Below, piece by piece: positions 1 through 10,646 of a stretch of 64,000 bases of DNA. The notes beneath the pieces are model-generated. The model was not told the origin of the DNA. It did not search any database and worked only from the letters and a program-made list of their open reading frames with translations. Each line of letters opens with the position of its first letter. Position 1 is the first letter of the stretch. This stretch comes from Lucinisca nassula (lineage: Eukaryota > Mollusca > Bivalvia > Lucinida > Lucinidae), in contig OY757011.1 in NCBI GenBank assembly GCA_963580285.1, positions 204,493,644-204,557,643 of the forward strand. Reading direction: 5' to 3'. The position numbers and the translations under genes were made by a program.

Positions 1-202
1 TATTTTTCCTATTTCTGCTCCAAATATAGATTGTTGGCACCCGTTAGAACCGCCTCATCGAGGCGGTTCTAACGAGTACCCACAATCTATATTTTAGAGC
101 AAAAATAAGAAAAATAAGGTATACCCCCGGAAACCCCAGTTTTACTATATAAAAGTGGGGTTCAATGGGGTTAAAATTATATATAGCCATGTTTTCGTGA
201 TG
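1..202. mobile_element. HP1 foldback MITE, cut by the window edge
   Basis: Central palindrome (ATAGATTGTTGGCACCCGTT and complement) with a CCTC/GAGG loop at about 50-62. The right arm ends in the HP1 terminal repeat CATGTTTTCGTGATG at 202. The left terminus lies outside the window. Confidence 0.85.
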
Positions 203-528
203 TCTACTGCATCATTTGACTTGCTATGTGTTTAGATAGAACTATATTTCACAGCTCACTGAGAGTGAGTATCTCTCTGACAACTTGTTTGAGATGGTGA
301 AGCAGAATGTTCTTATGCCAGGAATAGTGATATCTGGGTCTACTTGGTACTGAGTCCAGTCTATCTGAAGTTAATAATTATTAAGCTCTCCTCAGGAATA
401 CTCTGTAGTTTTAATTACTCTGCTGTTAGAGGACAGTCTGTAATAATTGCTGATGTAATTTCTCTAAAATGAAGGTCTTCCTAACATTTGTAATAATTTG
501 ACAATTCATATGCTCCACATCCTCTTAA
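203..528. other. no recognised feature
   Basis: AT-rich sequence between an HP1 copy and the mariner element. No coding potential, hairpin or family match was seen. Confidence 0.5.
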
Positions 529-1713
529 TACGAGGGCAGGCTGAAAAGTTCTGAGCCTGACCAAGGAGTAGGCATCGAACAGCCATGAAATTTTGTACTC
601 ATTAAATCCAAACCTTTATTACTTGATTTGACTCAAACGAGTTCAAGTACACCTGCAATAACGTAGAAATTTTAGACTTTGAAAATTGATACTAGCACGT
701 TTTTGAGAAAATGGACAAAATCTGGCATCGCGGTGTCATCAAGTTAACAGGGTGTCCACGGTCAGGGAAAAAGTCAGGGAAAAAAATATTTTTTCAAGGT
801 GAGGGAATTGTCAGGGAATTTTGAAATTGGTCAGGTAATTTTGAAATTTTAGCAAAAGTCAGGGAAAAGTCAGGGAATTCTAACAAAATATTTCCATGAA
901 TGATAAAAAACATCAAAAATAAAGGCTAACGCAGTTTCTTCATGTTTGGCTTTTACATTGATAATAATTATCATTATAATAATAATTATAATAATAACAA
1001 TGATGTCTTGTCCTCTTAAGTATTGCATTTGGTAAATTTTTTTTGAGAAGAAACTGAAGGGAGTGGTGTCCCTTGCCTTGCCTCAATTGGTTTTAAGTCT
1101 TCACTTCCATGCTGAAATGGTACATCATCAATCAATAAGGTCACAACTGCTTATTTGATCACTAAGAAACATCTTGTCAGTTTTTCACTTTCAGAATTTT
1201 GTTGCAGAGATCACTTAAGCACAGTCGAATGATAGCTAGCTGGAGTGAAAATGATTTTTGTGTTTATGAAATAATTTTACAAAAAGTTAAAACTTAATTT
1301 CAGATTCTTCACTGAGAATGAAGCTAGATGAGTTTTTGTTTCCAATTTCACTTTTTCATATAACAGCCGATTTTACAGCACAGCAGTGTATATCAATTCA
1401 ATTAACATGTAAACTATAGAATAGATATCATAGTAGCGTGCCCAGCTTGCATTTGTGTAGTGGACTATCATTTTTGAATGTTGGGCACTCAAATTTCATG
1501 AGCATGGCCAAATATAGTTTGCTATCAAGAAACAAAACTTGAATTGATAACATGGGAAATAGTTGAGTGTGTTTTCTTTCTTGAACCTATGGAGAGTTTC
1601 AATCACTCTTTTATATGAGTAGCTAGTTGTTCTATGAGTTTTGTAGCTCATTTAACTCTGTGGATCTCGGCATTGTGTATCAGCATGCAAAAACAGACCA
1701 AATACAAGCTGAC

Positions 1714-1738
1714 ATAATATATATATATATATATATAT
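1714..1738. repeat. (TA)n microsatellite
   Basis: Uninterrupted alternating TA run. Another AT-rich trinucleotide-like stretch (TAA/TTA) lies near 960-1001. Confidence 0.9.
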
Positions 1739-1874
1739 GAGTGCAAATTTAGAATACTTAAACAGGTTTGTATATGTTACATTTTAAAGTACAAAGTACA
1801 TACTTATGAAGAGATATATCTTTTAGATTAGCTTGTATTTTGTCCATTTTGGCATGCCTCTAACTCCAACAGTG

Positions 1875-2166
1875 CAGTGCTCCAGCTAGCTCTATACAGA
1901 GGGGCGGGCCACCCCTCTGGCCCTCTCCTGCCGCCCTTCTGCACCTCCCCTTGCCTTATTTGCATTCCTGACATAAAAAAAAACCTTCATTATGGTGAAA
2001 ATTTCTTGAAAATCGGACAAAAAATTAAAGAAGTTATTCATGTTTACCTGATTATAAAATGTGCCTTCCAGTTTTGGACAATTAATGTGGCATCCCTTAT
2101 CATTTGTTACATCTTGTTGATACTTCATACATGAAATGATGCCCTCAAATCCTAGCTGGAGCACCG
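1875..2166. mobile_element. possible small inverted-repeat element inside the nested insertion
   Basis: About 13-bp inverted ends (GTGCTCCAGCTAG near 1877 and its complement near 2152), with a possible CAGTG direct repeat outside. The open frames here are short and AT-rich and match nothing I know. Weak call. Confidence 0.4.
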
Positions 2167-3779
2167 CAGTGTATATTACTTGTTTTTAAATGCATGTACA
2201 TGTTTGCATGTATCAGAAGGAAAATAGAAAACAATATCAAACAAAAACAAACAAACAAATAAAATATACAGACGAATAAAATGGCAATTGGAAGTGCAAA
2301 AGGTGGTAAGGGTTGGCTTTAGGGGAGGAGGAGGCCAACAGATCTCTTTGTATTTGAGCATGCATTTCATTTCAAGGATTTCATCCCACAATACAAATGA
2401 CTTAATAAATACATGTACATGTATGTGTTTAGAAAAAAGAAAAATAGAAAATAAATTCAAAGGGAAAATACAAACATAAAAAAACAAACAAAGCAAACAA
2501 AAACATACTTACAATGTAAGACAATTACAGCTGGTATTGTAAAAGGAGGAAAGGGTTGGCTGTAGGGGAAGAGGAGGCAACAGATGTTAGAACTTAATGC
2601 ACAAAATATCAAAAACCTTGGTCAGGGAAATTTAATTTTAGTCAGGGAAAAGTCAGGGAATTTTGCTTTACTCGAATTGTGGACACCCTGATTAGTACCT
2701 CCATAAAAAGGGGTTAGCTCCTAAGGACATTCATGCCGATATGGTTGCTACATTAGGGGATGATGCTCCTTCGTATGCAACTGTGAAAAGGTGGGTAGCA
2801 AATTTTAAGATGGGCAAACACAGCCTTGAAGATGATGACTGTTGTGGACGACCCACAACTGCAACAACTGAGGAAACCATCAGCCAAGTGCACAGGGCCG
2901 TGATGGATGACAGGCGTTTAACTGTGAATCAGTTAGCTAACACTGTTGGCATCTCCCGTGAATGAGTAGAGAACATTCTACACAAAGAATTAGGAATGTC
3001 GAAGGTTTCTGCCAGATGGGTGCCACGGCTTTTGACGCCTGACCAAACGTTGACCAGACAGAACCTGTCACAAGCCAACTTGGCTATTTTTGAAGCAGAC
3101 CAAGATGGTTTTCTTGACCATTTTGTCACTCAGGATGAGTGTTGGGTTCATCACTTTGAGCCAGAGACCAAAAGACAATCCATGCAATGGAAGCACCCTG
3201 GCTCACCCCCTCCAAAGAAGGCAAAGGCCATCTCCTCTGCAGAGAAGGTGATGGCATCAGTGTTCTGGGATGCCAAGGGTACAATATTCATAGATTACCT
3301 TCAAAAGGGCAGAACAATTAATGGGGAGTATTATGCAGATCTGCTAAAACAATTGTGAAAAGCAATTAAGGCTAAACGACACGGAAAATTGACAAAAGGG
3401 GTCTTGTTCCATCAGGACAATGCGCCTGCTCATAAATCGGTTGTCGCAATGGCTGCTGTGCATGACTGTGGCTTCACACTTGTCGATCAGCCTCCGTATT
3501 CACCTGATCTAGCTCCATCAGATTATTTCCTGTTTCCAAACATGAAAAAGCACTTAGCTGGGCAGCATTATCGGTCAGACGAGGAGGTGATAGCTGCTGT
3601 GGAGGAGTTTTTCAGGGACCAAGATGGGACCTTCTATACCACTGGGATTCAAGGACTCCAGCATCGCTGGAGGAAGTGTGTGGACAGGAAGGGAGACTAT
3701 GTTGAAAAATAAGGCACTTTCAGCATGGACAAACCATTGGATCTTGGACAGGCTCAGAACTTTTCAGCCTACCCTCGTA

Positions 3780-4126
3780 AAATCATTCATATTTATACGA
3801 ATTTGGATAAACATGGTTTAATGATGGATCCCCAAAATGTATAGATTTTATAGAAAATGACCCTATGAAAGTGTTCATTTTTTGTGTATAATCAAAATAT
3901 TTTTGTTTAACTAGTATTAATTCTGGCTTCCGTTTTGGACCAAATCAACAGTGTTAAATTCCAGATTTGTTACTGCAGCAGTGTTTTATCAAAATAGTTT
4001 AGACACTGATCTGAATGCTCCTTTTGGAGCAGTCTGATCAGGGTCTACACTATTTGCACTTGCAGCTGCAAGTACTTTGTTTGTCTCAGTATTAAGATAA
4101 TATGGTATTTGGTTCTGAGAAGTCAA
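3780..4126. other. mostly unrecognised; relic of the AAACAGTGTAGA hairpin
   Basis: Positions about 3996-4066 hold a decayed version of the hairpin found in the TTAA elements (GTCTGATCAGGGTCTACACT). The rest shows nothing. Confidence 0.5.
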
Positions 4127-4339
4127 TTAACTCTTATCATGCTGTTCACGACAACCCCTATCTTTGGAAACAGTGTAGATCCAGATCAGATGGCTTCTGA
4201 AGAAGCCATCTGATCAGGATCTACACTGTTTGACATTCAATTTATGAATTTGTAGGGATTAATTACATCAAGTAATCTGATTGGTTAAAAGTCAGAAATG
4301 GGTGTGGCTAATCTGAATATTCAGCAAGAGAAGGGTTAA
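4127..4339. mobile_element. TTAA-1 MITE copy 1 (piggyBac-like)
   Basis: 213 bp, TTAA at each end. The inverted ends read TTAACTCTTATCATGCTG and CAGCAAGAGAAGGGTTAA. The centre is a 60-bp hairpin whose arms are AGTGTAGATCCAGATCAGAT and complement, with inner stem TGGCTTC/GAAGCCA. TTAA targets and CCC-starting ends are typical of piggyBac-type elements. No ORF. Confidence 0.9.
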
Positions 4340-4574
4340 CTTTGTTGATTAGATCATCTTAGCCGTGTTCTATTGTGGTCAAGTAGTACTGAGCTGGTAC
4401 AATATATCACATTAGCCGGAGATGATGTTTTCTTGTTATTGAATTGTTCCACGTCTTTTCACAGCCCTATGATTTGTAATTAGATAGTCTTGCTTCTGAA
4501 TACACCAGTGAAGGGACTCCTGTCTAGACTATAAACAAGTGAAGTACCTTGAGAAAACAGTTCTTTTCTCCGAA

Positions 4575-4756
4575 CTTACGCTTAAGCTTGTGGGTGCTCA
4601 TTGGAACTTGCTTATTGAGGTGGTTCTAATGAGTACCCACAATCTATGTTTTGAGCAAAAATACAGAAAAATAGTGCAATTCCCTGCAAACCCCACCTTT
4701 CCTTCCATAAAGTGGGATTTACAGGGTTATTTTTACACAGACTTGTTAACATGATG
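4575..4756. mobile_element. HP1 MITE, partial
   Basis: Decayed core (GTGGGTGCTCATTGGAACT and partner GGTGGTTCTAATGAGTACCC) followed by the HP1 right arm with CCATAAAGTGGGATTTACAGG, ending GTTAACATGATG. The left arm is missing. Confidence 0.8.
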
Positions 4757-5407
4757 ACATTGATGCTTCGTGGGACTTGGTAGGCTCTGGTCAGACTAGA
4801 TGTGTAAGCTTATTTATAACGCAATCAGGCATTCTAGTAACCTAATAAAGGGGGTCGAAAAACTGCTTGCTATAATCGGTAGTGACCTATAATACCTTCT
4901 ACTGACCTATAATACGTCTAGTGACTGTTAATAGACCGGACCTACTTTTCAGGTCACTAATTTACAAGTGTAAACAATAACATGCAGCCTTTTACACATG
5001 AGACAAAAACGAAACTGCAAGTTAAAATCTTTGCAATATTTATTTGCACAGATTTTCAGAAATTTCAGCTAAGTTCTTACCTGGTTTGAATGGCCGGTTG
5101 GAATAACTGCGCACTGCTACTGCAGTTGCGCCTCAACCTCAAAAATAATTTCTAAAGCTCAAATAAACTATTTATATGCAGATTTTCATACAGAAAGGTA
5201 ATCGCTGAGAAACTTTTATTCGAGCGTCCATGTTGTTTCCTACATCTTTTTGGCGCAGTGACGTCATAAACTTTGCACTCGTTGACATCACGTTATACTA
5301 CGTGTGCGCGCCATGGCACTGAATATAGTTTAACATGCCGCACTGTCTGTCTGTTGTCTTTTTTGCTTAAATTTGCTTATTTATTGTTTTGAATTGCAGT
5401 ATAAACT
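4757..5407. other. no recognised feature
   Basis: Non-coding, AT-rich. A short run near 4880-4940 repeats a 'gtgacctataataCNTCTA'-like phrase two or three times, which is too weak to call. Confidence 0.5.
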
Positions 5408-5550
5408 AAATACATGATTAGTGTCTTTAATAATAAAATATAATCAGTTCGTTGTGACAATTTTGTAGGGGCTAGCTAAAGCTCGCCCCTATAAAATTGT
5501 CTAAGGCTCACTGATTATATTTTATTATTAAAGACACTAACCATGTATTT
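5408..5550. repeat. 143-bp palindrome (foldback)
   Basis: Outer arms contain TGTCTTTAATAATAAAATAT and its complement; inner arms are GACAATTTTGTAGGGGC and its near-complement. The centre is around 5475-5482. Likely a foldback MITE; no target duplication was seen. Confidence 0.85.
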
Positions 5551-6337
5551 ACTACATGTATATGTGTCTTTGCTGACCATACCATGTTACAAAACCACAT
5601 TTTCTCATGTTACACCTCAGTTTGTTTTATATTCCCCACAGAAGGATTCTAGTGTTTAACCTAAATAAACCTTGTATCCATACATCCATGATCCCCAGTC
5701 TCCCATCTGCATTGATTTATGTTATTTTTGAGTTGGTTCATTTATGTTGTTGTACTGAGCAAGACTTTTGGAAAAAGAAAATAAAAGGAATAAAAAGATA
5801 TTACTTCTCTATTAGATTTACCTCCCTTTGAAACTGGGGACAGAAACTGTCAAGTGTAGACATTCACCTTAAGATCCAGATACTGTAAAAATCCTCAAAA
5901 TTCGGACACCTAGAGGAAGCTGTAATTCTCTTAAAATTTTAACAAATTTGTTTCATGATCCAGCAAGGAGTCCAAAAAAGTGCATATGTAATAGAAAACA
6001 GTATAGACCCTGAACAGGAGCAGTCTGATCCGGGTCTGCACAGTTTGCTTAGGCCTGTCTGTCCCAATACTTAGGAACATTATGATACTCCTGTCATATT
6101 AAGGTTCCGTTGTACAAGGGAGGCAACTAATGTGGTTGTCAGTTTGCCTTCAGGTAGATTTAGTCACCAATTTTTAAGAGGTATTCAAGTATTTTAAATT
6201 TTAAAAAATTGAACCAGAAGTTTCAAACGTTCTCTTCCTTGCAAAAATTGGTGACAGTATGCAGTATGGATCTGTTGCTCTTATTGGTCAATTTTACTGA
6301 AAAAAAAAGAAAGAAAAAGATAATTTTCAGATGAAGA
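5551..6337. other. mostly unrecognised
   Basis: A decayed AAACAGTGTAGA-type hairpin half lies near 5998-6053. There are short poly-A/poly-AG stretches near 6300. Nothing else is supported. Confidence 0.5.
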
Positions 6338-6712
6338 ATTGTAATGTTTTTCTTATTTCTACTCAAAATATTGATTGTGCGTACACATTCTAACAAATAC
6401 CCTCAATCCTTTAATGTATTGTTTGTACTTATATGATTGTATATGATAACTAATAAACTATCGTTCAAACTAAGTACCCTCAACCTATATTTTAGTAGAT
6501 TGAGGGTATGTATTAGAACCACCTCATCAAGGCTGTTTTAATGCATACCCACAATCTATATTTTAGAGCAGAAATAAGATGATGAGGTGGATCTAACATG
6601 TACCCACAATCTATATTTTGAGCAGAAATAAGAAAAATAAGATTTACTCCTGTAAACCCCAGATTTTGGTGTCCAAGGAGGTCAAAATTATATAGATGTG
6701 TTTTCATGATGC
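6338..6712. mobile_element. HP1 MITE, rearranged (double core)
   Basis: Three core-like segments (near 6373, 6500 and 6590) precede one intact right arm ending in TTTTCATGATG near 6711. This looks like a duplicated or twice-inserted HP1 copy. Confidence 0.75.
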
Positions 6713-6902
6713 TTTAGTATTTTAGTTTCTTAATGTTCTAGTTTTCTCTGACACTTCAGTTGTCAGTAAATGTCAACATTTCGATTTATAATTGAGTTTA
6801 TTTTTCAGCCTTTAAGCTTTATTCACAGGCCATTAGGTCTCTCCATTAAACCTTATTCAAAGATGCACTCCTAAGATTTCAGTATTGATTTGGAATTAAA
6901 TA

Positions 6903-7111
6903 TTAACCCTTATCTTGCTGTTCACAACAATCCCTATATTTGCAAACAGTGTAGATCCAGATCAGGTGGCTTCTGAAGAAGCCACCTGATCAGGATCTAC
7001 ACTGTTTGGCATTCAGTTTATGAATTTGTAGCAATAAATTACATCAAGTAATCAAGTAAGAGTCAGAAATGGATTTGGCTAAACTGAATATTCAGCAAGA
7101 GAATGGGTTAA
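6903..7111. mobile_element. TTAA-1 MITE copy 2
   Basis: 209 bp between TTAA sites. Left end TTAACCCTTATCTTGCTG; right end has CAGCAAGAGAATGGGTTAA. Same central hairpin as copy 1, slightly shortened tail. Confidence 0.9.
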
Positions 7112-7582
7112 TGGCAGTTTGACACTGGTATGGAACATGTCTTAGAAATGTATGTTAATCAATCATTGTAGTGATTTAAGGGGAATGGGAAAACCTGGCA
7201 GATTTTATTTTTCTGCCATTTTTCTAATGGAGACAACTTTTGGGACTTCCTGTTCGCTTTTCTATAATCCCTGTCCCGCTGAAAATGGGGTCTACTCTTA
7301 AAAGAAAGAATTTGCTCCTGAGGGTCGGGTAAAAGTCCCCAGAAAGTGGAAGTAGCATGTCAAAAATAACCTACATACTGTTGATGGGGGCATTTATCTC
7401 AATTCAAACAAACATACAAAATCATGAAAGAATGCACTATTGCACATAGTAGTGGTATCATTTGGATATATTCTGACAACGGAAACTGATTATTATTAGT
7501 CTTTAATACTTCATAACAAACAATCAAGACATGTAAACAACAAAACAATAAATTATTACTGATATTGTGTGTCATATTCTCC
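7112..7582. other. no recognised feature
   Basis: Non-coding. A phrase near 7200-7270 (ttctgccattt, gacttcctgttcgcttttct) recurs near 33200-33260, so part is a dispersed repeat of unknown type. Confidence 0.5.
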
Positions 7583-7798
7583 TTATAGTTTGACAGTGGT
7601 GAGGCCTCATCAAAAGGGGTGCCAATGAATGTGAGGCAAAAAGAATCAGTGCGACTGAGCAGAAATGCGCACAGCACAAAGCCAGAGCTAAGGCATCACC
7701 AACAGAGCTGTCTTCCTCTAGCCTCTGTTGCTCTATTTGCAACAGGCAGTTCAGAGCTAGAATCGGTCTCATCAGCCATCTTAGAACACACAAATAGT
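7583..7798 (+). pseudogene. LINE-type C-terminal zinc-finger fragment
   Basis: An open stretch from about 7612 to the TAG at 7796 reads RGANECEAKRISATEQKCAQ, an Ala/Lys-rich linker, then CSICNRQFRARIGLISHLRT-H-K. The last part is a C2H2 finger (C-x2-C-x12-H-x3-H) with the GLISHLRTH signature seen at the C-terminus of several animal non-LTR retrotransposon ORFs and their domesticated copies. Upstream of 7612 the frame is lost. I infer a 5'-truncated retrotransposon tail; I cannot exclude an exon of a host gene, but no splice sites stand out. Confidence 0.6.
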
Positions 7799-7850
7799 AA
7801 CATTTTTCAAATATGATTAAGACTGGTCATTGTCAGTAGTGACGGACTAT

Positions 7851-7997
7851 AAGAATCCAATATGGGTGTGAGGGGTGGATTGAAAAATCCGTCCCGAGGG
7901 ACACTGGCCGGCATCACGAGGCTTGCCGAGTGATGCCGGACAGTGATCCCGAGGGACGGATTTTTCTATCCACCCCTCACACCCATATTGGATTCTT
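7851..7997. repeat. 147-bp GC-rich palindrome
   Basis: Arms of about 65 bp start with AAGAATCCAATATGGGTGTG and end with its complement. Inner stems include ATCCGTCCCGAGGGACACTG with few mismatches. The loop is near 7918-7928. A strong cruciform/foldback element. Confidence 0.88.
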
Positions 7998-8576
7998 TTT
8001 CTTGCATACCTTCCATTTCTATTGCGAATTTTTAATGCTGCTGTCTCTTCGGTTACCGACGTCCGCCATTTTGTGATGACACAACAGGAATGTTAAGTGA
8101 CGTCACGCATGACAATGCCGCGCATGAGGTTGTAATCAACCAGTGCATTTATCAAATAGCGATTATATTCGATTTGGGGTCGGAACACCAGGGTCAGAAC
8201 ATAAATTTCCATCCCAGGGTAAAATCACGGATTTCCTTGTCTGGTGTGCAAGAAAAACTATTATATAGGTTGACAGTAGAATCACTGTATAAAACCACAT
8301 CATGAGAACATTTTTTTGTTCCATTTTCAAACAATTAAGCTGCAGATCATCCTGTGTATCTATGCAGTCTGATCAGTATCGTTATGTTTTTGCTTTATCA
8401 GTTCAATACCTCCATCACGAAAACTCGCCAGATTATGGTTGACTGGTTCCCAGCAACTATAGTCAGGCTGGATAACACTTGAATTCACTCTGTAACAATA
8501 GGCAAACATGTCCATATGAAAACAATAGTGTCCAACATGGTGTCAGACATGTCATATATTAGGCAAAAATTGTGAC
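7998..8576. other. no recognised feature
   Basis: Contains a TGACGTCA near 8098 and a decayed hairpin fragment near 8355-8395. No gene or known repeat could be supported. Confidence 0.5.
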
Positions 8577-8772
8577 ATCTTTCTTATTTTTCTTCAAACA
8601 CAGGTTGTGGGTGCTCTTTAGAGCTGCCTCAATAAGGAGGTTTTAACAAGTACCCACAACCTATATTTTTGAACAAAAATAAGCGAAATAATGTACACCT
8701 GTAAATCCCAATTTTCTCTATATAAAGTGTGGTTTAGAGGGATCTTCATTACACACACTTGTTTTCACGATG
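8577..8772. mobile_element. HP1 MITE, left arm truncated
   Basis: Core GGTTGTGGGTGCTCTTTAGA with partner TTTTAACAAGTACCCACAAC, then CTCTATATAAAGTGTGGTTT and the end TTGTTTTCACGATG. Confidence 0.85.
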
Positions 8773-9076
8773 AGTATTTTTCTTTTTGAACCATTGTCAG
8801 TGAATATCACAGGAAGTCACAAGTATTGCCTCTGTATGAAGAAGCAGGAGAAAATGTTACTTCCAGTTTTCCTTTGTATCTTACAACTATACTCTGACTA
8901 CATCAAAGATGTTCCAAAGGGTAACCCTTTATAGAACATATTTAACTTCACTACAGCTGGTGTATGGGAATGTGTGGCGGGGGTAAAACGTCTCCCTGCC
9001 CTACATCATAGTGTAGATTATATTTTCTTGTCCTTTGGGATCATTGATTCCATTGTGTAATTTTGAAAATATCTGA

Positions 9077-9122
9077 GGGTCACTGATGAGGCCTAATTGG
9101 CCGAAACTAGCTAGTCTGGCCC
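9077..9122 (+). ncRNA. type I hammerhead ribozyme (copy 1a)
   Basis: All invariant positions are present: CUGAUGAG at 9083-9090, stem II GGCC/GGCC with loop UAAUU, and CGAAA at 9102-9106. Stem III is a 3-bp ACU/AGU stem with loop AGCU, and C at 9116 is the predicted cleavage base. Stem I pairs GGGUCA (9077-9082) with UGGCCC (9117-9122), one G-U wobble. Cleavage is predicted between 9116 and 9117. Confidence 0.88.
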
Positions 9123-9336
9123 AGAAAACATATACACTCGATATTTTTCAGTTCTGCAGTGTATTCCTTGCTCCAAAGGATAACCCTTTTATAGAACATA
9201 TTTAATTTCACTACAGCTAGTGTGTGGGAATGTGTGGCGGCAGTAAAACGTCTCCCTGTCCTACATCATAGTGTAGATTATATTTTCTTGTCCTTTGGGA
9301 TCATTGATTCCATTGTGGAATTTTGAAAATATCTTA

Positions 9337-9382
9337 GGGTCACTGATGAGGCCTAATTGGCCGAAACTAGCTAGTCTGGCAC
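9337..9382 (+). ncRNA. type I hammerhead ribozyme (copy 1b)
   Basis: Core, stem II and stem III are identical to copy 1a. Stem I has one mismatch because the 3' strand reads UGGCAC, which may weaken activity. Predicted cleavage after 9376. Confidence 0.82.
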
Positions 9383-9554
9383 AGAAAACATATACACTCC
9401 ATATTTTTCAGTTCTGCGGTGTATTCCTTGCTTCCAAAGGATAACCCTTTTATAGAACATATTTATACCTAGGATAACAGACACATGTTCTATAATGCCC
9501 TCGTTCATATCTCTAGGATTAGCATTTTTCATGAGGGAAGAACATTTTTGTCAT

Positions 9555-9711
9555 TTTCCTTAATTTTTCACTCCAAACATAGATTGTGAGGCAGTTCAAA
9601 TGAGTACTTACAATCTGTGTTGGAGCAAAAATGAGGAAAATAATGTATACCCCAATATAGCCTACCTTTTTCTATATAAAGCAGGGTTTAAAAGTTACAG
9701 GGGTGTTAATT
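9555..9711. mobile_element. HP1 MITE, shortened core
   Basis: CATAGATTGTGAGGCAGTTC paired with AATGAGTACTTACAATCTG: the inner part of the palindrome is deleted. The right arm runs into GTTAATTACATGAACT, where a 30-bp tandem repeat starts. Confidence 0.75.
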
Positions 9712-9801
9712 ACATGAACTAGTCAATGAGGTGCAGTGATCACATGGACTAGTCAATGTGGTGCAGTGATCACATGGACTAGTCACTGTGGTGCAGTGAT
9801 C
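9712..9801. repeat. 30-bp tandem repeat, 3 copies
   Basis: Three units containing ACATGGACTAGTCAATGTGG and TGCAGTGATC, few mismatches. The first unit overlaps the HP1 end (ACATGAACT), so the array may have grown from it. Confidence 0.85.
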
Positions 9802-10173
9802 TTGTATGTTGGCATGCTACATTCAGCACAGTAACAGACAGCTCCATTGGAACAAATTAGTACCAGACTTCATGTCATTCCATGCTTAATGAATTTACTG
9901 CATCTGGCTTACAAAAAAATGTTAAAATATGGAAACCTAAAGCTGTTATATCTCATTTGTCCTTTTATAATGGCATGTGTTTACCATGTTTCCCTACATA
10001 AATAGGGTGTATCTGTACTCATAGAATTTCATGAGTGTCCAACTTATAGAACATTATGAGTGTCCATGTAAATTCCACTTATACATTAAAACCATAGTTT
10101 CCATGGAATGCTATAAGAACCCACGAAAACACTACTTTATTCGGAGAAACTGGTATTGACAAGGATTCACTAT
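9802..10173. other. no recognised feature
   Basis: Non-coding; only a loose internal duplication around TAGAA(T/C)ATTATGAGTGTCC near 10020-10070. Confidence 0.5.
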
Positions 10174-10285
10174 AATATTATTTCTGCTCAAGAATATAGA
10201 CTGTGAGTCTTTGTTAGATCCATTTAATTCAGGGGTTCTACAAGCTCTCACAAATTCATTTTTGAGCAGAAATAAAGAACATACT
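10174..10285. mobile_element. HP1 core fragment
   Basis: Core without terminal arms: TTATTTCTGCTCAAGAATAT at the left and TTTTTGAGCAGAAATAAAG at the right; the inner stem is decayed. Confidence 0.6.
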
Positions 10286-10646
10286 ACATTTTTTTAGTCA
10301 GAAAATGCAATACTTATAAATGTTAGTCTTAAAGTTTGGATGGAATGAAATGGAGCCTGTGTGATATGTACTTGCTGGTGGAAGCAATTTGATGAGGTTG
10401 CAAAAAGGGCAACCATTTTCTTAGCAAATTTATGAAACTAACTTGGCCTAACACTCCCTAGTTTTGAAAATGGACACCAGCTTTACATAGTGAGGAATCC
10501 TCCATTCAGTTGAAAATGAGTTACTATAACCCATTCCTACCTGGAAACCTGCAAAAAGTACATAGGCAAACTGTGCAGACCGAGATCTCATGTCTCATAA
10601 TGTGCTGTCTTATCTTGGTCTACATTGTTTGCTAACAGGATTCATT

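Larger units (their letters stand above)
748..2690. mobile_element. non-autonomous element nested in mariner
   Basis: Bounded by a 12-bp inverted repeat CAGGGTGTCCAC and its complement. Both ends carry subterminal runs of the motif GTCAGGGAAAAGTCAGGGAA. No clean target duplication is visible (TTAA on the left, ATTAG on the right). The interior is AT-rich and has no recognised protein. An imperfect repeat pair lies at about 2310-2345 and 2545-2582. The CAGGG start suggests hAT-like ancestry, which is inference only. Confidence 0.75.
711..3712 (+). pseudogene. mariner transposase, split by an insertion and carrying two nonsense codons
   Basis: Transposases of this family cut and paste the element at TA sites. 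Seen: coding begins MDKIWHRGVIK at 711, is broken at 748-2690 by another element, and resumes in the same frame with YLHKKGLAPKDIHADM just before 2741. The DNA-binding region (VKRWV, GRPTTAT, LANTVGIS) is followed by the DDE-type core with DECW near 3136, HQDNAPAH near 3414 and YSPDLAPSDY near 3496. There are 34 residues between the second and third Asp, so this is the D,D34D mariner signature. In-frame TGA codons after position 2962 (GISRE) and at 3356 sit where Arg (CGA) is expected, consistent with CpG decay. All three catalytic residues remain. The protein ends at 3712. It is dead through the insertion and the stops. Confidence 0.93.
531..3777 (+). mobile_element. mariner-type DNA transposon (interrupted)
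   Basis: Terminal inverted repeats of about 28-30 bp with one mismatch. They start CGAGGGCAGGCTGAAAAG at 531 and end with the reverse complement at 3777. TA dinucleotides flank both ends (529-530 and 3778-3779), the canonical Tc1/mariner target duplication. The element is 3.25 kb only because a 1.94-kb second element sits inside it; without that it is about 1.3 kb, the normal mariner size. Confidence 0.93.
8913..9465 (+). repeat. retrozyme-like tandem dimer with hammerhead ribozymes, 260-bp unit
   Basis: Two head-to-tail copies of a 260-bp unit (from 8913 and 9173) plus about 32 bp of a third. Each unit has one hammerhead core. The units differ at only a few sites. The downstream unit also shares the phrases CTACAGCT(G/A)GTGT and GTAAAACGTCTCCCTG with the 20005-20712 dimer. 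Known: small tandem hammerhead repeats (retrozymes) are non-coding, are transcribed as multimers, self-cleave and form circular RNAs in plants and animals, molluscs included. Dimer-plus-a-bit architecture fits insertion of such an RNA copy. No protein is encoded. Confidence 0.85.
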
